NCBI GenBank assembly: GCA_038225015.1
Contig: JBBRFB010000019.1
Location: 1-34,752 of the forward strand
Origin: Schlegelella_A sp038225015
Lineage (GTDB): Bacteria; Pseudomonadota; Gammaproteobacteria; Burkholderiales; Burkholderiaceae_C
Direction: 5' to 3'
DNA length: 34,752 bases
The position numbers and the translations under genes are program-made. Each line of letters opens with the position of its first letter. Position 1 is the stretch's first letter. Positions 11,787-19,444 of the stretch are shown in pieces. The notes under the pieces are model-generated. The model was given only the letters and a program-made list of their open reading frames with translations, had not been told where the DNA came from and ran no database searches.

Positions 11787-13091
11787 CTAGGCCCCATCGG
11801 CGACGCAAGGCTGGAGTGCGACGACGTCGAGCCGGGCGCTGCCGTCGTGCAGCCGGGCTACGACACCCTGGCCGACCTCGAGCCGGGCGACCGAGCCCAG
11901 TGGGTGGCCGTCGGGGTCGGTGAGCAGGGCGAAGCCGCGGGCCAGCACGCGCCCGGGATCGACGGCGCGCAACCGGACATCGAGATGATCGATCCGGGCC
12001 GTCAGGCGCGCCCGGGCCAGCGCGGTGGCGTGCGCCTGCCGCTGGGCCAGGGTGCCGCAGCGATGGCGGGCGAGTTCGAGGGCCCGATGCGGGGTCGCCG
12101 CGAGCCGGCGATCCAGTGCCTCGAGCGCGGCGAGGCGATGGCGCACGTCGTCGGCAGGGCGCGCCAGTCGCAGGCCGAGCCGGTCGAGATGCTGCGCGCG
12201 CGCGTCCAGGCCGGTGCTGGTCAAGCGTATCAGTCCGGTGTTGAGTGCGTCGAGGCGCTGCCCTTCCTGCGCGGCCGCCGGCGCGACGAGCTCAGCGGCG
12301 GCGGTCGGCGTCGGCGCCCGCAGGTCGGCGGCGAGGTCGGCGAGCGTCACATCCGTCTCGTGGCCGACCGCGCTCACGACCGGCATCGGTGAGGCGCCGA
12401 TTGCACGCACGACACGTTCGTCGTTGAACGCCCAGAGGTCCTCGAGCGACCCGCCGCCGCGACAGACGACGAGCACGTCGACCTCGGCGCGGTTCGCCGA
12501 CGTGCGCAGTGCCTCGCAGAGCGCGGCAGGCGCGTCCGGGCCCTGGACCAGACTCGGGTAGACGATGGCCGTGACCTGCGGCGAGCGACGCGCGAGCGTG
12601 GTCGCGACGTCGTGCAGGACGGCGCCGCCGAGCGAGGTGACGATCCCGATCGTGCGCGGGAAGGCCGGCAGCGGTCGCTTCTTCGCTTCGTCGAACAACC
12701 CCTCGCTCGCCAGCATGGCACGCAGGCGGAGGAAGCGCTCGTAAAGCGCTCCGGCGCCGCTGCGCTGCATCGATTCGACGACCAGCTGGACCTCGCCGCG
12801 CTGCTCGTAGACGTCGACCCGTCCGCGCAGCTCGACGGCGTGGCCGTCGGCCGGAAGGAAGTCGCACAGCGCGGCCGCTCGCCTGAAGAGTGCGCAGCGC
12901 AACGTTGCCCCGCCCGAAGGGTCCTTCAGGTTGAAGTAGCAGTGACCGCTCGCGGCGCGCGAGAAACCGGAGATCTCGCCCTGCACGAGGCAGGTCGGGA
13001 ACGACTGGCGAACATGATCGGCGACGACGGCGAGCAGCTCGCCGACCTGCCAGGCGGCGCCGCGGGGTCGCCGTTCGAGGCCCTCAACCAC
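11787..13091 (-). CDS. xseA: Exodeoxyribonuclease VII large subunit
   Basis: Catalytic subunit of exonuclease VII, which degrades single-stranded DNA from both ends with XseB. The protein has the N-terminal OB-fold (AAWQVGELLAVVADHVRQ, VQGEISGFSRAASGHCYFNL), the nuclease core with GIVTSLGGAVLHDV, VCRGGGSLEDLWAFNDE and VSAVGHETDVTLADLAADLR (family catalytic residues lie in these stretches), a long coiled-coil region rich in Leu/Arg/Ala, and a C-terminal RGFALLTDPDGHPLGSV segment. I place the start at GTG 13091 (434 residues) because the OB-fold begins about 12 residues later, as in relatives. A GTG at 13184 would add 31 Arg/Pro-rich residues and has no good ribosome-binding site. xseB is not in the window. 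Confidence 0.93.
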   Translation of the reverse strand: MVEGLERRPRGAAWQVGELLAVVADHVRQSFPTCLVQGEISGFSRAASGHCYFNLKDPSGGATLRCALFRRAAALCDFLPADGHAVELRGRVDVYEQRGEVQLVVESMQRSGAGALYERFLRLRAMLASEGLFDEAKKRPLPAFPRTIGIVTSLGGAVLHDVATTLARRSPQVTAIVYPSLVQGPDAPAALCEALRTSANRAEVDVLVVCRGGGSLEDLWAFNDERVVRAIGASPMPVVSAVGHETDVTLADLAADLRAPTPTAAAELVAPAAAQEGQRLDALNTGLIRLTSTGLDARAQHLDRLGLRLARPADDVRHRLAALEALDRRLAATPHRALELARHRCGTLAQRQAHATALARARLTARIDHLDVRLRAVDPGRVLARGFALLTDPDGHPLGSVARLEVGQGVVARLHDGSARLDVVALQPCVADGA

Positions 13092-13176
13092 CGCCAGAGC
13101 GAGGCTTGGCGCGCCTCGAACAATCCACAGCCGCGCCGTTGCTGGGCTGGCGCGGCGGTAGCCACGCCGATGCCAT
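13084..13176 (-). CDS. Possible 30-codon leader ORF ahead of xseA
   Basis: On the minus strand an ATG at 13176 is preceded by GAGAGGTG at a spacing of about six bases, the best ribosome-binding site in the region. It opens a 30-residue frame (MASAWLPPRQPSNGAAVDCS...) ending in TGA at 13084-13086, overlapping the xseA GTG at 13091 by eight bases in another frame. This arrangement would fit translational coupling of a leader peptide to xseA. The peptide has no recognisable domain and codon use is not decisive, so it could be chance. Confidence 0.3.
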   Translation of the reverse strand: MASAWLPPRQPSNGAAVDCSRRAKPRSGGG

Positions 13177-13184
13177 GGAAACAC

Positions 13185-13470
13185 CTCTCAAGTCATTGAA
13201 TGCAAACACTAATTTTTTGCCCAAATATTCAGCAAAGCGTTCGATGCCGCGCGTGTGCTTGCTTTGCGGCACGACCCACCAGCGTTGTCCACAAAGTTTT
13301 CCACGCTGGCGGTGGATGGTTTGCGCGCGTCGACGGCGCGCCTCGCGGCCCGATCACGTCGACGCCGTGGGCCTCGCACCTCCACTGCGGGGTGTAGCGC
13401 GGAGCAGGCGATAATTCGACTGCGGCAGGCAACCGGGCCGCCGACGAAGCCGCCGACGGAAAGGGCCATA
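13185..13470. other. Divergent intergenic region between xseA and the ExbB-like gene
   Basis: This is the longest stretch without a convincing gene in the left half. It contains an A+T-rich patch (about 13190-13240, with TAATTTTTTGCCCAAATATT), likely promoter material. At 13279-13309 a 7 bp inverted repeat CCAGCGT/ACGCTGG encloses two DnaA-box-like sequences, TTGTCCACA and TTTTCCAC. Another GCGCGC inverted repeat lies at 13323-13341. GATAAT at 13410-13415 (plus strand) is a possible -10 for the ExbB-like operon. Open frames here on both strands resemble no family I know. Confidence 0.5.
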
Positions 13471-14100
13471 TTGCTTTCGATCATACAAGCCGCAGGTTGG
13501 CCCATCTGGCCATTGCTCATCTGTTCGATTGCGGCGCTGGCACTGGTGATTGAACGACTGTCTAGCCTGCGCCGGGTCCGGGTTGCACCGCCACGGCTCC
13601 TCGACGAAGTGGTTTCCGTCACGCGCGCCCACCTTCCTCCACCCGACGTCGTCAACAAGCTGGCCGAGAACTCCGTGCTCGGCACCGTCCTGGCGACAGG
13701 CCTGCGTGCGGTCGTCGCCGAACCGAGGATCACCGAACCGGCGCTGCGCGACACCTTCGAGGCGGCCGGCCGGGCCGCCGTGCACCGTCTCGAGCGCTAC
13801 CTGAACACGCTCGGAACGATCGCCTCGGCGGCCCCGCTGCTTGGCCTGATGGGCACGGTGATCGGAATGATCGAGATCTTCGGCTCGCAGGCGCCCACCG
13901 GCGCGAGCAACCCCGCGCTGCTCGCGCACGGCATCTCGATCGCCCTCTACAACACGGCCTTCGGGCTGATGATCGCCATTCCGTCCCTGATGTTCTATCG
14001 CTACTTCCGCGGCCTCGTCGACGCCTACACGCTCGACATGGAGCAGGCGGCGCACCGGCTCGTCCCGCATCTGATGCGCTTCGCGGTGCCACGCCAGTGA
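13471..14100 (+). CDS. MotA/TolQ/ExbB-family proton channel protein
   Basis: Inner-membrane proton-channel subunit of the ExbB/TolQ family, 209 residues. Three membrane segments are visible: WPIWPLLICSIAALALVIERL (about residues 10-30), SAAPLLGLMGTVIGMIEIF, and the stretch NTAFGLMIAIPSLMFYRYF; the second and third contain the family's conserved pore residues (GLMGTVIGM, NTAFGL). The start is a TTG at 13471 (LLSIIQAAGWPIWPL, read as Met), preceded by GGAAAGG; the upstream in-frame extension is non-hydrophobic and unlike the family. It is followed four bases after the stop by the ExbD-like gene, then lpxK. Whether it energises TonB, Tol-Pal or another envelope process cannot be read from sequence; it lies apart from the TonB locus at 18-22 kb. 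Confidence 0.92.
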   Translation: MLSIIQAAGWPIWPLLICSIAALALVIERLSSLRRVRVAPPRLLDEVVSVTRAHLPPPDVVNKLAENSVLGTVLATGLRAVVAEPRITEPALRDTFEAAGRAAVHRLERYLNTLGTIASAAPLLGLMGTVIGMIEIFGSQAPTGASNPALLAHGISIALYNTAFGLMIAIPSLMFYRYFRGLVDAYTLDMEQAAHRLVPHLMRFAVPRQ

Positions 14101-14104
14101 CGCG

Positions 14105-14530
14105 GTGAACTTTCGCAAGCCCCGCCCCGACGAACCGGAGATCAACCTGATCCCGTTCATCGACGTGCTGCTCGTCATCCTCATCTTTCTCATGCTGTCG
14201 ACGACGTACTCGAAGTTCACCGAGCTGCAGGTCACGCTGCCCGTCGCCGATGCCGACAAGGCACGCGACCGGCCCAACGAGATCGTCGTCGCGGTATCGG
14301 CCGACGGCCGGTACGCCGTGAACAAGAAGCCCGTCGACGGGCGCAGCGTCGACGCCCTGGCCGCCGAACTGGTCGCGGCCGCGGGCGGATCGAGCGAGAT
14401 GGTCCTGATCGTCTCGGCCGACGCGACCTCGGCCCACCAGAGCGTGATCAACGTGATGGATGCGGCACGCCGCGCCGGCCTGGCGCGGATCACCTTCGCG
14501 ACGCAGTCGTCGGCCGGCGCAGCACGCTGA
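14105..14530 (+). CDS. ExbD/TolR-family transport protein
   Basis: Partner of the preceding channel protein. The 141-residue protein has a short cytoplasmic N-terminus, one membrane helix (INLIPFIDVLLVILIFLML) with the essential Asp in FIDV that carries protons in ExbD/TolR, and a periplasmic domain of about 95 residues. Starts with GTG at 14105 (MNFRKPRPDEPEINLIP). The stop is followed three bases later by the lpxK ATG, so this pair is part of the lipid A gene operon, a linkage common in betaproteobacteria. Confidence 0.94.
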   Translation: MNFRKPRPDEPEINLIPFIDVLLVILIFLMLSTTYSKFTELQVTLPVADADKARDRPNEIVVAVSADGRYAVNKKPVDGRSVDALAAELVAAAGGSSEMVLIVSADATSAHQSVINVMDAARRAGLARITFATQSSAGAAR

Positions 14531-14533
14531 GCG

Positions 14534-15625
14534 ATGGCGGCGCTGCCGTCCAGGCGCGAGCGCATCGCCGATGCGCTTCAGCGCACCTGGTCGGCCCGCG
14601 GCGCCGCCAGCACCGCCTTGCTCCCCCTGTCCTTCGCCTACGAGGCAGCGACCGCCCTTCGCCGCACCGCCTACCGTTTCGGCGCCAGGCCGACGGCCGA
14701 TCTGCCGGTGCCCGTCATCGTCGTCGGCAACCTCCTCGCCGGCGGCGCCGGCAAGACGCCTGCGGTGATCGCCATCACCGCAATTCTGAGACGACACGGC
14801 TTTTCCCCGGGCATCGTCTCACGCGGCTACGGACGCCAGCGAACCGATCGACTCGAGATCGGTGCCGCCACCACCGCGCTGGAGGGAGGGGACGAGCCGG
14901 TGCTGCTGCGCCGCCGCACCGGTGTCCCGATCGTCGTCGCCGCCGATCGGGTAGCCGCCGGCCACGCGCTTCTGCAGGCCCATCCCGGCGTCGACATCAT
15001 CGTTGCCGACGACGGCCTGCAGCACCTCGCTCTTGGTCGTGATGTCGAGGTGATCGTGTTCGACGAGCGCGGCGCCGGCAACGGCCGACTGCTCCCTGCG
15101 GGACCGTTGCGGCAACGACTGCCGCGCCGGCTCGGCCCGCGCCAGCTCGTGCTCTACAACGCCGAGCGAGCGACCACCCCCCTCCCCGGCTACAGCGGCG
15201 AGCGGCGCATCGCCGGGGTCGTGCCCCTGGGCGACTGGTGGCGCGACCCGGCCGTCACGCCGCAAGACCTCGACGTCCTGCGCGGCCGGCCGATGGTCGT
15301 TGCCGCCGCCGGGCTGGCCCGGCCCGAGCGCTTCTTCGCCATGCTTCGAGAGCACGGCCTCGACGCAATCGAGCTGGCGCTGCCGGACCACCACGATTTC
15401 GCCGTCCTGCCCTGGCCGACCCGGGCCACCGACGTGATCGTCACCGAGAAGGACGCCATCAAGCTCGTGCCCGAGCGGCGCATTGGCTGCCACGTCTGGG
15501 TGGCGGCGCTAGACTTCGATCCCGAGCCGGCATTCGAGGCGGCACTGCTGGCCCTCCTGTCATCTCCCACGCCCGCTCCCGTCGCCCCCACCTCGCTGGA
15601 ACCGAATGGAAACACGCCTGCTTGA
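14534..15625 (+). CDS. lpxK: Tetraacyldisaccharide 4'-kinase
   Basis: Phosphorylates the 4' position of the lipid A disaccharide to give lipid IVA, at the cytoplasmic face of the inner membrane. The 363-residue protein has an N-terminal hydrophobic stretch (LLPLSFAYEAATAL), the Walker A-like VVGNLLAGGAGKTP (about 63-76), SRGYGR, the DDGLQH motif containing the proposed catalytic Asp, and VTEKDAIKL near the C-terminus. E. coli LpxK is 328 residues; the excess is a variable C-terminal tail. Its last 20 bases overlap the start of the Trm112-family gene. Confidence 0.96.
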   Translation: MAALPSRRERIADALQRTWSARGAASTALLPLSFAYEAATALRRTAYRFGARPTADLPVPVIVVGNLLAGGAGKTPAVIAITAILRRHGFSPGIVSRGYGRQRTDRLEIGAATTALEGGDEPVLLRRRTGVPIVVAADRVAAGHALLQAHPGVDIIVADDGLQHLALGRDVEVIVFDERGAGNGRLLPAGPLRQRLPRRLGPRQLVLYNAERATTPLPGYSGERRIAGVVPLGDWWRDPAVTPQDLDVLRGRPMVVAAAGLARPERFFAMLREHGLDAIELALPDHHDFAVLPWPTRATDVIVTEKDAIKLVPERRIGCHVWVAALDFDPEPAFEAALLALLSSPTPAPVAPTSLEPNGNTPA

Positions 15626-15809
15626 GCTGCTCGTCTGCCCGCTCTGCAAGGGGCCATTGCAGCACTGGCGACCACCGCAGCACGAGCGCCAGGAGCTCGT
15701 CTGCCTGGCCGACCGGCTTGCCTTCCCCGTGCGCGACGGCATCCCGGTGATGCTGGAGAACGAGGCCCGCGCGATCGACGGCGAGCCGGGCGCAGCCCCG
15801 ACGCCCTGA
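15606..15809 (+). CDS. Trm112-family small protein
   Basis: A 67-residue protein of the Trm112/YcaR family. In E. coli the homologue ycaR lies between lpxK and kdsB exactly as here; its role is not well defined, whereas eukaryotic Trm112 activates methyltransferases. The N-terminus METRLLELLVCPLCKGPLQH contains the CPLC pair of a zinc-ribbon, but the second half shows only one further Cys (ELVCLADRLAFPVRDGIPVM), so a full four-Cys zinc site is absent. Starts inside the 3' end of lpxK (20 base overlap); the kdsB GTG begins six bases after its stop. Confidence 0.93.
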   Translation: METRLLELLVCPLCKGPLQHWRPPQHERQELVCLADRLAFPVRDGIPVMLENEARAIDGEPGAAPTP

Positions 15810-15815
15810 GCCGGC

Positions 15816-16586
15816 GTGGCATTCGATGTCCTGATCCCGGCCCGGCTCGCCTCGACCCGCTTGCCGGGCAAGCCGCTGGCCGACATCGGCGGCGTGCCGA
15901 TGATCGTGCGCGTCGCCCGTCGCGCTGCCCGATCGGGCGCCAACCGCGTCATGGTGGCCGCCGACGATGTCGCGATCATGGCCGCCTGCGCGAGCCACGG
16001 GGTGAAGGCCGTGCTGACCGGCAGCCATCACGCCAGCGGCAGCGACCGGCTGGCCGAGGCCTGCACGCTTCTCGACCTCGACGGCGATGACGTCGTCGTC
16101 AACGTCCAGGGCGACGAGCCGATGCTCGACCCTGCCCTCGTCGACGCTTGCGCGGCGCTCCTCGTGGCGCGCGCCGACTGCGTGATGAGCACCGTCGCGC
16201 ATCCGATCGCCGATGTCACCGACTTCGCCGACCCGCACGTCGTCAAGGTCGTCCTCGACGCCGACGCGCGTGCCCTCTATTTCTCGCGTGCACCCGTGCC
16301 CTGGCCGCGCGATGCCGGCCCGGGCCGCCTGCCCGCCTCGGCCGCGCCGCTGCAACACGTCGGTGTGTATGCCTACCGCGCCGCGTTCCTGCGCGGCTTC
16401 GCGGCGCTGCGCCGCAGCCCCCTGGAAGACGCCGAGCAGCTCGAGCAGCTGCGCGTGCTCTGGCACGGCCATCGTATCGCCGTGCATGTCGCAGCGGGGC
16501 GCGCCGGAATCGGCATCGACACACCGGCCGACCTGGCACGCGCCCGCACCTTGTTCGAGTCGGACGGAGGGGCGGGTTTTGCCTGA
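15816..16586 (+). CDS. kdsB: 3-deoxy-manno-octulosonate cytidylyltransferase
   Basis: Activates Kdo as CMP-Kdo for transfer to lipid A. The 256-residue protein has the nucleotidyltransferase signature IPARLASTRLPGKPLADIGG at the N-terminus, VVVNVQGDEPMLDP (metal-binding Asp region), YFSRAPVPWPRD and QHVGVYAYRAAFL. The length matches E. coli KdsB (248). Starts with GTG at 15816. With lpxK and the Trm112 gene it forms the classic Kdo-lipid A cluster. Confidence 0.97.
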   Translation: MAFDVLIPARLASTRLPGKPLADIGGVPMIVRVARRAARSGANRVMVAADDVAIMAACASHGVKAVLTGSHHASGSDRLAEACTLLDLDGDDVVVNVQGDEPMLDPALVDACAALLVARADCVMSTVAHPIADVTDFADPHVVKVVLDADARALYFSRAPVPWPRDAGPGRLPASAAPLQHVGVYAYRAAFLRGFAALRRSPLEDAEQLEQLRVLWHGHRIAVHVAAGRAGIGIDTPADLARARTLFESDGGAGFA

Positions 16587-16598
16587 GCGCACGCCTTT

Positions 16599-16619
16599 GG
16601 GGGCGGCGATGGCGCCCCC
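16599..16619 (+). other. Hairpin between kdsB and adk
   Basis: A 7 bp stem GGGGGCG/CGCCCCC with a seven-base loop begins 12 bases after the kdsB stop. There is no following T run, so it is either a weak terminator or an mRNA-processing or attenuation element in the 111-base gap before adk. Confidence 0.4.
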
Positions 16620-16697
16620 TATCATGCCGCGTCGACGGCGCTTCGCGTCGCGGCCGGCGCGTCGCGCGTCGCGCTGGATTCATCGGGACGAGACGCC

Positions 16698-17354
16698 ATG
16701 AGACTGATCCTCCTGGGCGCGCCTGGCGCCGGAAAGGGAACGCAGGCCGCCTTCATCTGCAAGCACTTCGCGATCCCCCAGATCTCGACCGGAGACATGC
16801 TGCGCGCGGCGGTGGCTGCAGGAACGCCGCTCGGCCTGGCGGCCAAGAAGGTGATGAACTCCGGCACCCTCGTCAGCGACGACATCATCATCGGCCTGGT
16901 CCGCGAACGCATCGCCCAGCCCGACTGTGCCAACGGCTTCCTGTTCGACGGCTTTCCGCGCACGATCCCGCAGGCCGAGGCCATGCGCACGGCCGGCGTG
17001 GCGCTCGATGCCGTGCTCGAGATCGACGTGCCCGACCAGGCCATCATCGAGCGGATGAGCGGGCGCCGGGTGCACGCGGCATCGGGCCGGACCTACCACG
17101 TGCGCTTCAACCCGCCGAAGGTCGAGGGCCGCGACGACGTCACCGGCGAGGCGCTGATCCAGCGTGTCGACGACCTCGAGGCCACGGTCAGAAAGCGCCT
17201 CGAGGTCTACGCGCAGCAGACGCGCCCCCTGGTCGCCTATTACGAGGCGTGGGCGGCGTCCGGTGCGCCGGGCGCCCCCGCCTGCCGGCGGATCGACGGC
17301 AGCGGCAGCGTCGACGAGATCACGGCCCGGGCGCTCGCCGCCCTCGCCCCCTAG
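16698..17354 (+). CDS. adk: Adenylate kinase
   Basis: Interconverts ATP + AMP and 2 ADP. The 218-residue long-form enzyme has the P-loop GAPGAGKGT (7-15), STGDMLR (AMP site), FLFDGFPRTIPQAEAM, the LID beginning GRRVHAASGRTYHVRFNPPK with no Cys zinc site, and RVDD. Start ATG 16698 gives MRLILLGAPGAGKG. The gene follows kdsB by 111 bases and is followed 13 bases later by the SDR gene. Confidence 0.98.
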   Translation: MRLILLGAPGAGKGTQAAFICKHFAIPQISTGDMLRAAVAAGTPLGLAAKKVMNSGTLVSDDIIIGLVRERIAQPDCANGFLFDGFPRTIPQAEAMRTAGVALDAVLEIDVPDQAIIERMSGRRVHAASGRTYHVRFNPPKVEGRDDVTGEALIQRVDDLEATVRKRLEVYAQQTRPLVAYYEAWAASGAPGAPACRRIDGSGSVDEITARALAALAP

Positions 17355-17367
17355 ACAAGGAGCACGC

Positions 17368-18126
17368 ATGGACATCGCTGGCAAGGTCTTCATCGTCACC
17401 GGCGGCGCGTCGGGCCTCGGGGAAGGCACGGCGCGCATGCTCGCCGACCATGGCGCCAAGGTCGTGATCGCGGACGTTCAAGCGGAGCGCGGCCAAGGTT
17501 TGGCGACGGAGCTCGGGGCCAGCTTCGTGGCGTGCGACGTCAGCCAGGAAGCCGACGCCGGCCGCGCCATCACCAAGGCGGGCGAACTCGGGGCCCTGTT
17601 CGGGCTGGTCAACTGCGCCGGCATCGGGCCGGCGGCGAAGACCGTGGGCAAGGACGGCGCCCATTCGCTGGCGCTGTTCACCAAGGTCGTCACCGTCAAC
17701 CTGATCGGCAGCTTCAACATGATCCGGCTGGCCGCCGAGGCCATGGCCCGCAATGCACCCGAGCCGACCGGCGAGCGCGGCGTCTGCATCTCGACCGCCA
17801 GCGTCGCCGCCTACGACGGCCAGATCGGCCAGGCGGCCTATTCGGCGTCGAAGGGCGGCATCGTCGGCATGACCTTGCCGATCGCCCGCGATCTGGCGCG
17901 AAGCGGCATCCGCAACATGACGATCGCGCCGGGCATTTTCGGCACCCCCATGCTCTTCACGATGCCGGCCGAGGTGCAGCAGGCGCTGGCCGCGAGCGTG
18001 CCGTTCCCGAGCCGCCTCGGCACGCCGGCCGACTACGCCAAGCTCGTGCACCAGATCATCGTCAACGACATGCTCAACGGAGAGGTGATCCGCCTCGACG
18101 GTGCTATCCGTATGGCGCCGAAATGA
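17368..18126 (+). CDS. Short-chain dehydrogenase, 3-hydroxyacyl-CoA dehydrogenase type
   Basis: NAD-dependent SDR of 252 residues, resembling the HSD17B10 / type-2 3-hydroxyacyl-CoA dehydrogenase subgroup. Rossmann motif TGGASGLG (11-18), NCAG (82-85), catalytic Ser145, Tyr158 and Lys162 (YSASK), and the PGIF segment after the active site. The Asp after the second strand (VVIADVQAERG) predicts NAD rather than NADP. An AAGGAG ribosome-binding site precedes ATG 17368, giving MDIAGKVFIVTGGASG. Substrate is inferred: oxidation of 3-hydroxyacyl-CoA in fatty acid or branched-chain amino acid breakdown. It ends just before a strong convergent hairpin. Confidence 0.9.
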   Translation: MDIAGKVFIVTGGASGLGEGTARMLADHGAKVVIADVQAERGQGLATELGASFVACDVSQEADAGRAITKAGELGALFGLVNCAGIGPAAKTVGKDGAHSLALFTKVVTVNLIGSFNMIRLAAEAMARNAPEPTGERGVCISTASVAAYDGQIGQAAYSASKGGIVGMTLPIARDLARSGIRNMTIAPGIFGTPMLFTMPAEVQQALAASVPFPSRLGTPADYAKLVHQIIVNDMLNGEVIRLDGAIRMAPK

Positions 18127-18127
18127 G

Positions 18128-18152
18128 TGTCGGGCGCGTTGGGCGCCCGACA
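18128..18152. terminator. Bidirectional hairpin terminator between SDR and TPR genes
   Basis: A perfect 10 bp stem TGTCGGGCGC/GCGCCCGACA with a five-base loop lies one base after the SDR stop and about 24 bases past the stop of the convergent TPR gene. No T run follows on either side, so it would be a strong-stem terminator of the high-GC type. Confidence 0.6.
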
Positions 18153-18175
18153 GTCGCGTTCAGTGGACTCGTCGC

Positions 18176-19444
18176 TCAGGCCTTGGCGCGACGCGCGTAG
18201 AGCGCCCACAGTCGCGCCAGGTCGGCGGTGCCATCGGTGCCCTGAACCGTCTTGAAGGTGGCCTGTGCCTTCGCCTTGTCGCCGGCGATCAACTGGGCGA
18301 TGCCGAGATGCAGCTTGGCGTCTTCCGGGCGCTTCAGCCCGTCCTTGGCGATGCCTTCCTGCATCAGCTTGACGCCCTCTGCAGCCCGCCCGGAATAGAC
18401 CAGGTTGAACCCCTCCGAGACAAGGTCGTCGCCGCTCTTCGCGGCCATCGCGTCGCGGACGTCCCTGGCGCGACCGGCCCGGTCTTCGGCGAGCCGCTTG
18501 TCGACCAGGTCGCGCAGCCGCTTGTGCCGCTCGGCTTGCGGGCCGACGCCGAGCACGCCCGCGGCGAACCCCTGGTCGACGACCTTCTTGCCTTCGGTGG
18601 GCAGTTCGGCCTGCAGCGCCAGCTGCGCCATCTCCATGAAATCGGCCGGCGCCGTCATGCTGCCGGTGGCGAGCGACAGGCGATAGGCGTCGAGCGAAAG
18701 CCGGTCGGAAAAGCCGGGCTTGCGCTGCATCCGGCTCAGCAAGTCGACCCAGTACTCCTTCTTCGGGTAGTACGTGACGAGCTTTTCCATCGTGTAGACG
18801 AAGGTGCCGTTGTCGTTCAGCTTCGTCGCCGCGTTGAGGAGGAGCTTCAGGCGGTCTTCGGGCGGCGCCGAGCCGCTGCGCTCGGCGGCGACGACTTCCG
18901 CACGAAGCTCCTTGGCGGCTCCGGCGTAGTCGCCGCTCAGATACTGGCTCTGGATCAGCATGGTGCGGATCGCGCCGTTGCTGCCGCCTTCGCGAAAGTA
19001 GCGCTGCGACCACTGCATCGACTTGGCGTACTGCTGTGCGCGGTAGTAGCCGACCGCGATCGACTCGAGCATGCGCAGCTTCTCGGCGGCGGAGACACGA
19101 CCCGAACTGCCGATCGACTCGAACGAGCGGGCAGCGGTGTCGGCATCACCGGCGCCCGATGCCGCGGCGATCCGCATCCGCTCGATGAGGTAGCGCTCGT
19201 TCGCATCGCGGGCGCCGACCTTCTCCGCTTCCTTGATCTTGGCAAGCGCCTCGTGAAAGCGCTGCTTGCGGATGAACTCTTCCGCCTGCTGCAGCGGCCG
19301 GCCCATCTCCGGCCGGAGCGCGCCCTGGGCCGAGGCCTCGCCGATCGACAGGCCACCGGCGAGCACACCGGCCACCACCAGCGCCAGCGCCACGAGGCCG
19401 CGCCCTGCCAAACACCCCCGGGCGCTACTTGACGAACTGCTCAT
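18176..19444 (-). CDS. Exported TPR protein of the TonB operon
   Basis: A 422-residue protein, last gene of the tonB-exbB-exbD-exbD cluster. The N-terminus MSSSSSSARGCLAGRGLVAL and the following hydrophobic run form a signal sequence ending near GEASAQ. The rest is helical and repeat-like (for example QAEEFIRKQRFHEALAKIKE, LLLNAATKLNDNGTFVYTME, ending AKAQATFKTVQGTDGTADLA), consistent with degenerate TPRs in the periplasm. ATG 19444 overlaps the upstream exbD by 20 bases. TPR proteins are found with some TonB systems (for example TtpC-associated systems of Vibrio), but a specific role for this one is inferred only from context. Confidence in the gene is high, in function low. Confidence 0.85.
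   Translation of the reverse strand: MSSSSSSARGCLAGRGLVALALVVAGVLAGGLSIGEASAQGALRPEMGRPLQQAEEFIRKQRFHEALAKIKEAEKVGARDANERYLIERMRIAAASGAGDADTAARSFESIGSSGRVSAAEKLRMLESIAVGYYRAQQYAKSMQWSQRYFREGGSNGAIRTMLIQSQYLSGDYAGAAKELRAEVVAAERSGSAPPEDRLKLLLNAATKLNDNGTFVYTMEKLVTYYPKKEYWVDLLSRMQRKPGFSDRLSLDAYRLSLATGSMTAPADFMEMAQLALQAELPTEGKKVVDQGFAAGVLGVGPQAERHKRLRDLVDKRLAEDRAGRARDVRDAMAAKSGDDLVSEGFNLVYSGRAAEGVKLMQEGIAKDGLKRPEDAKLHLGIAQLIAGDKAKAQATFKTVQGTDGTADLARLWALYARRAKA

Noticed and set aside
13279..13309. Replication origin suggested by DnaA-box-like repeats
   Set aside because: Only two imperfect boxes are present, with no dnaA, dnaN, gidA or parAB neighbours, so an origin is not supported.
13255..13470. 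N-terminal extension of the ExbB-like protein from an ATG at 13255
   Set aside because: The added 72 residues are Arg/Ser/Pro-rich with no membrane character; the family N-terminus (LSIIQAAGWPIWPL) begins at the TTG at 13471.
18128..18152. Small RNA gene at the SDR/TPR junction
   Set aside because: A single perfect hairpin in a convergent gap is more simply a terminator; no promoter-like sequence precedes it.
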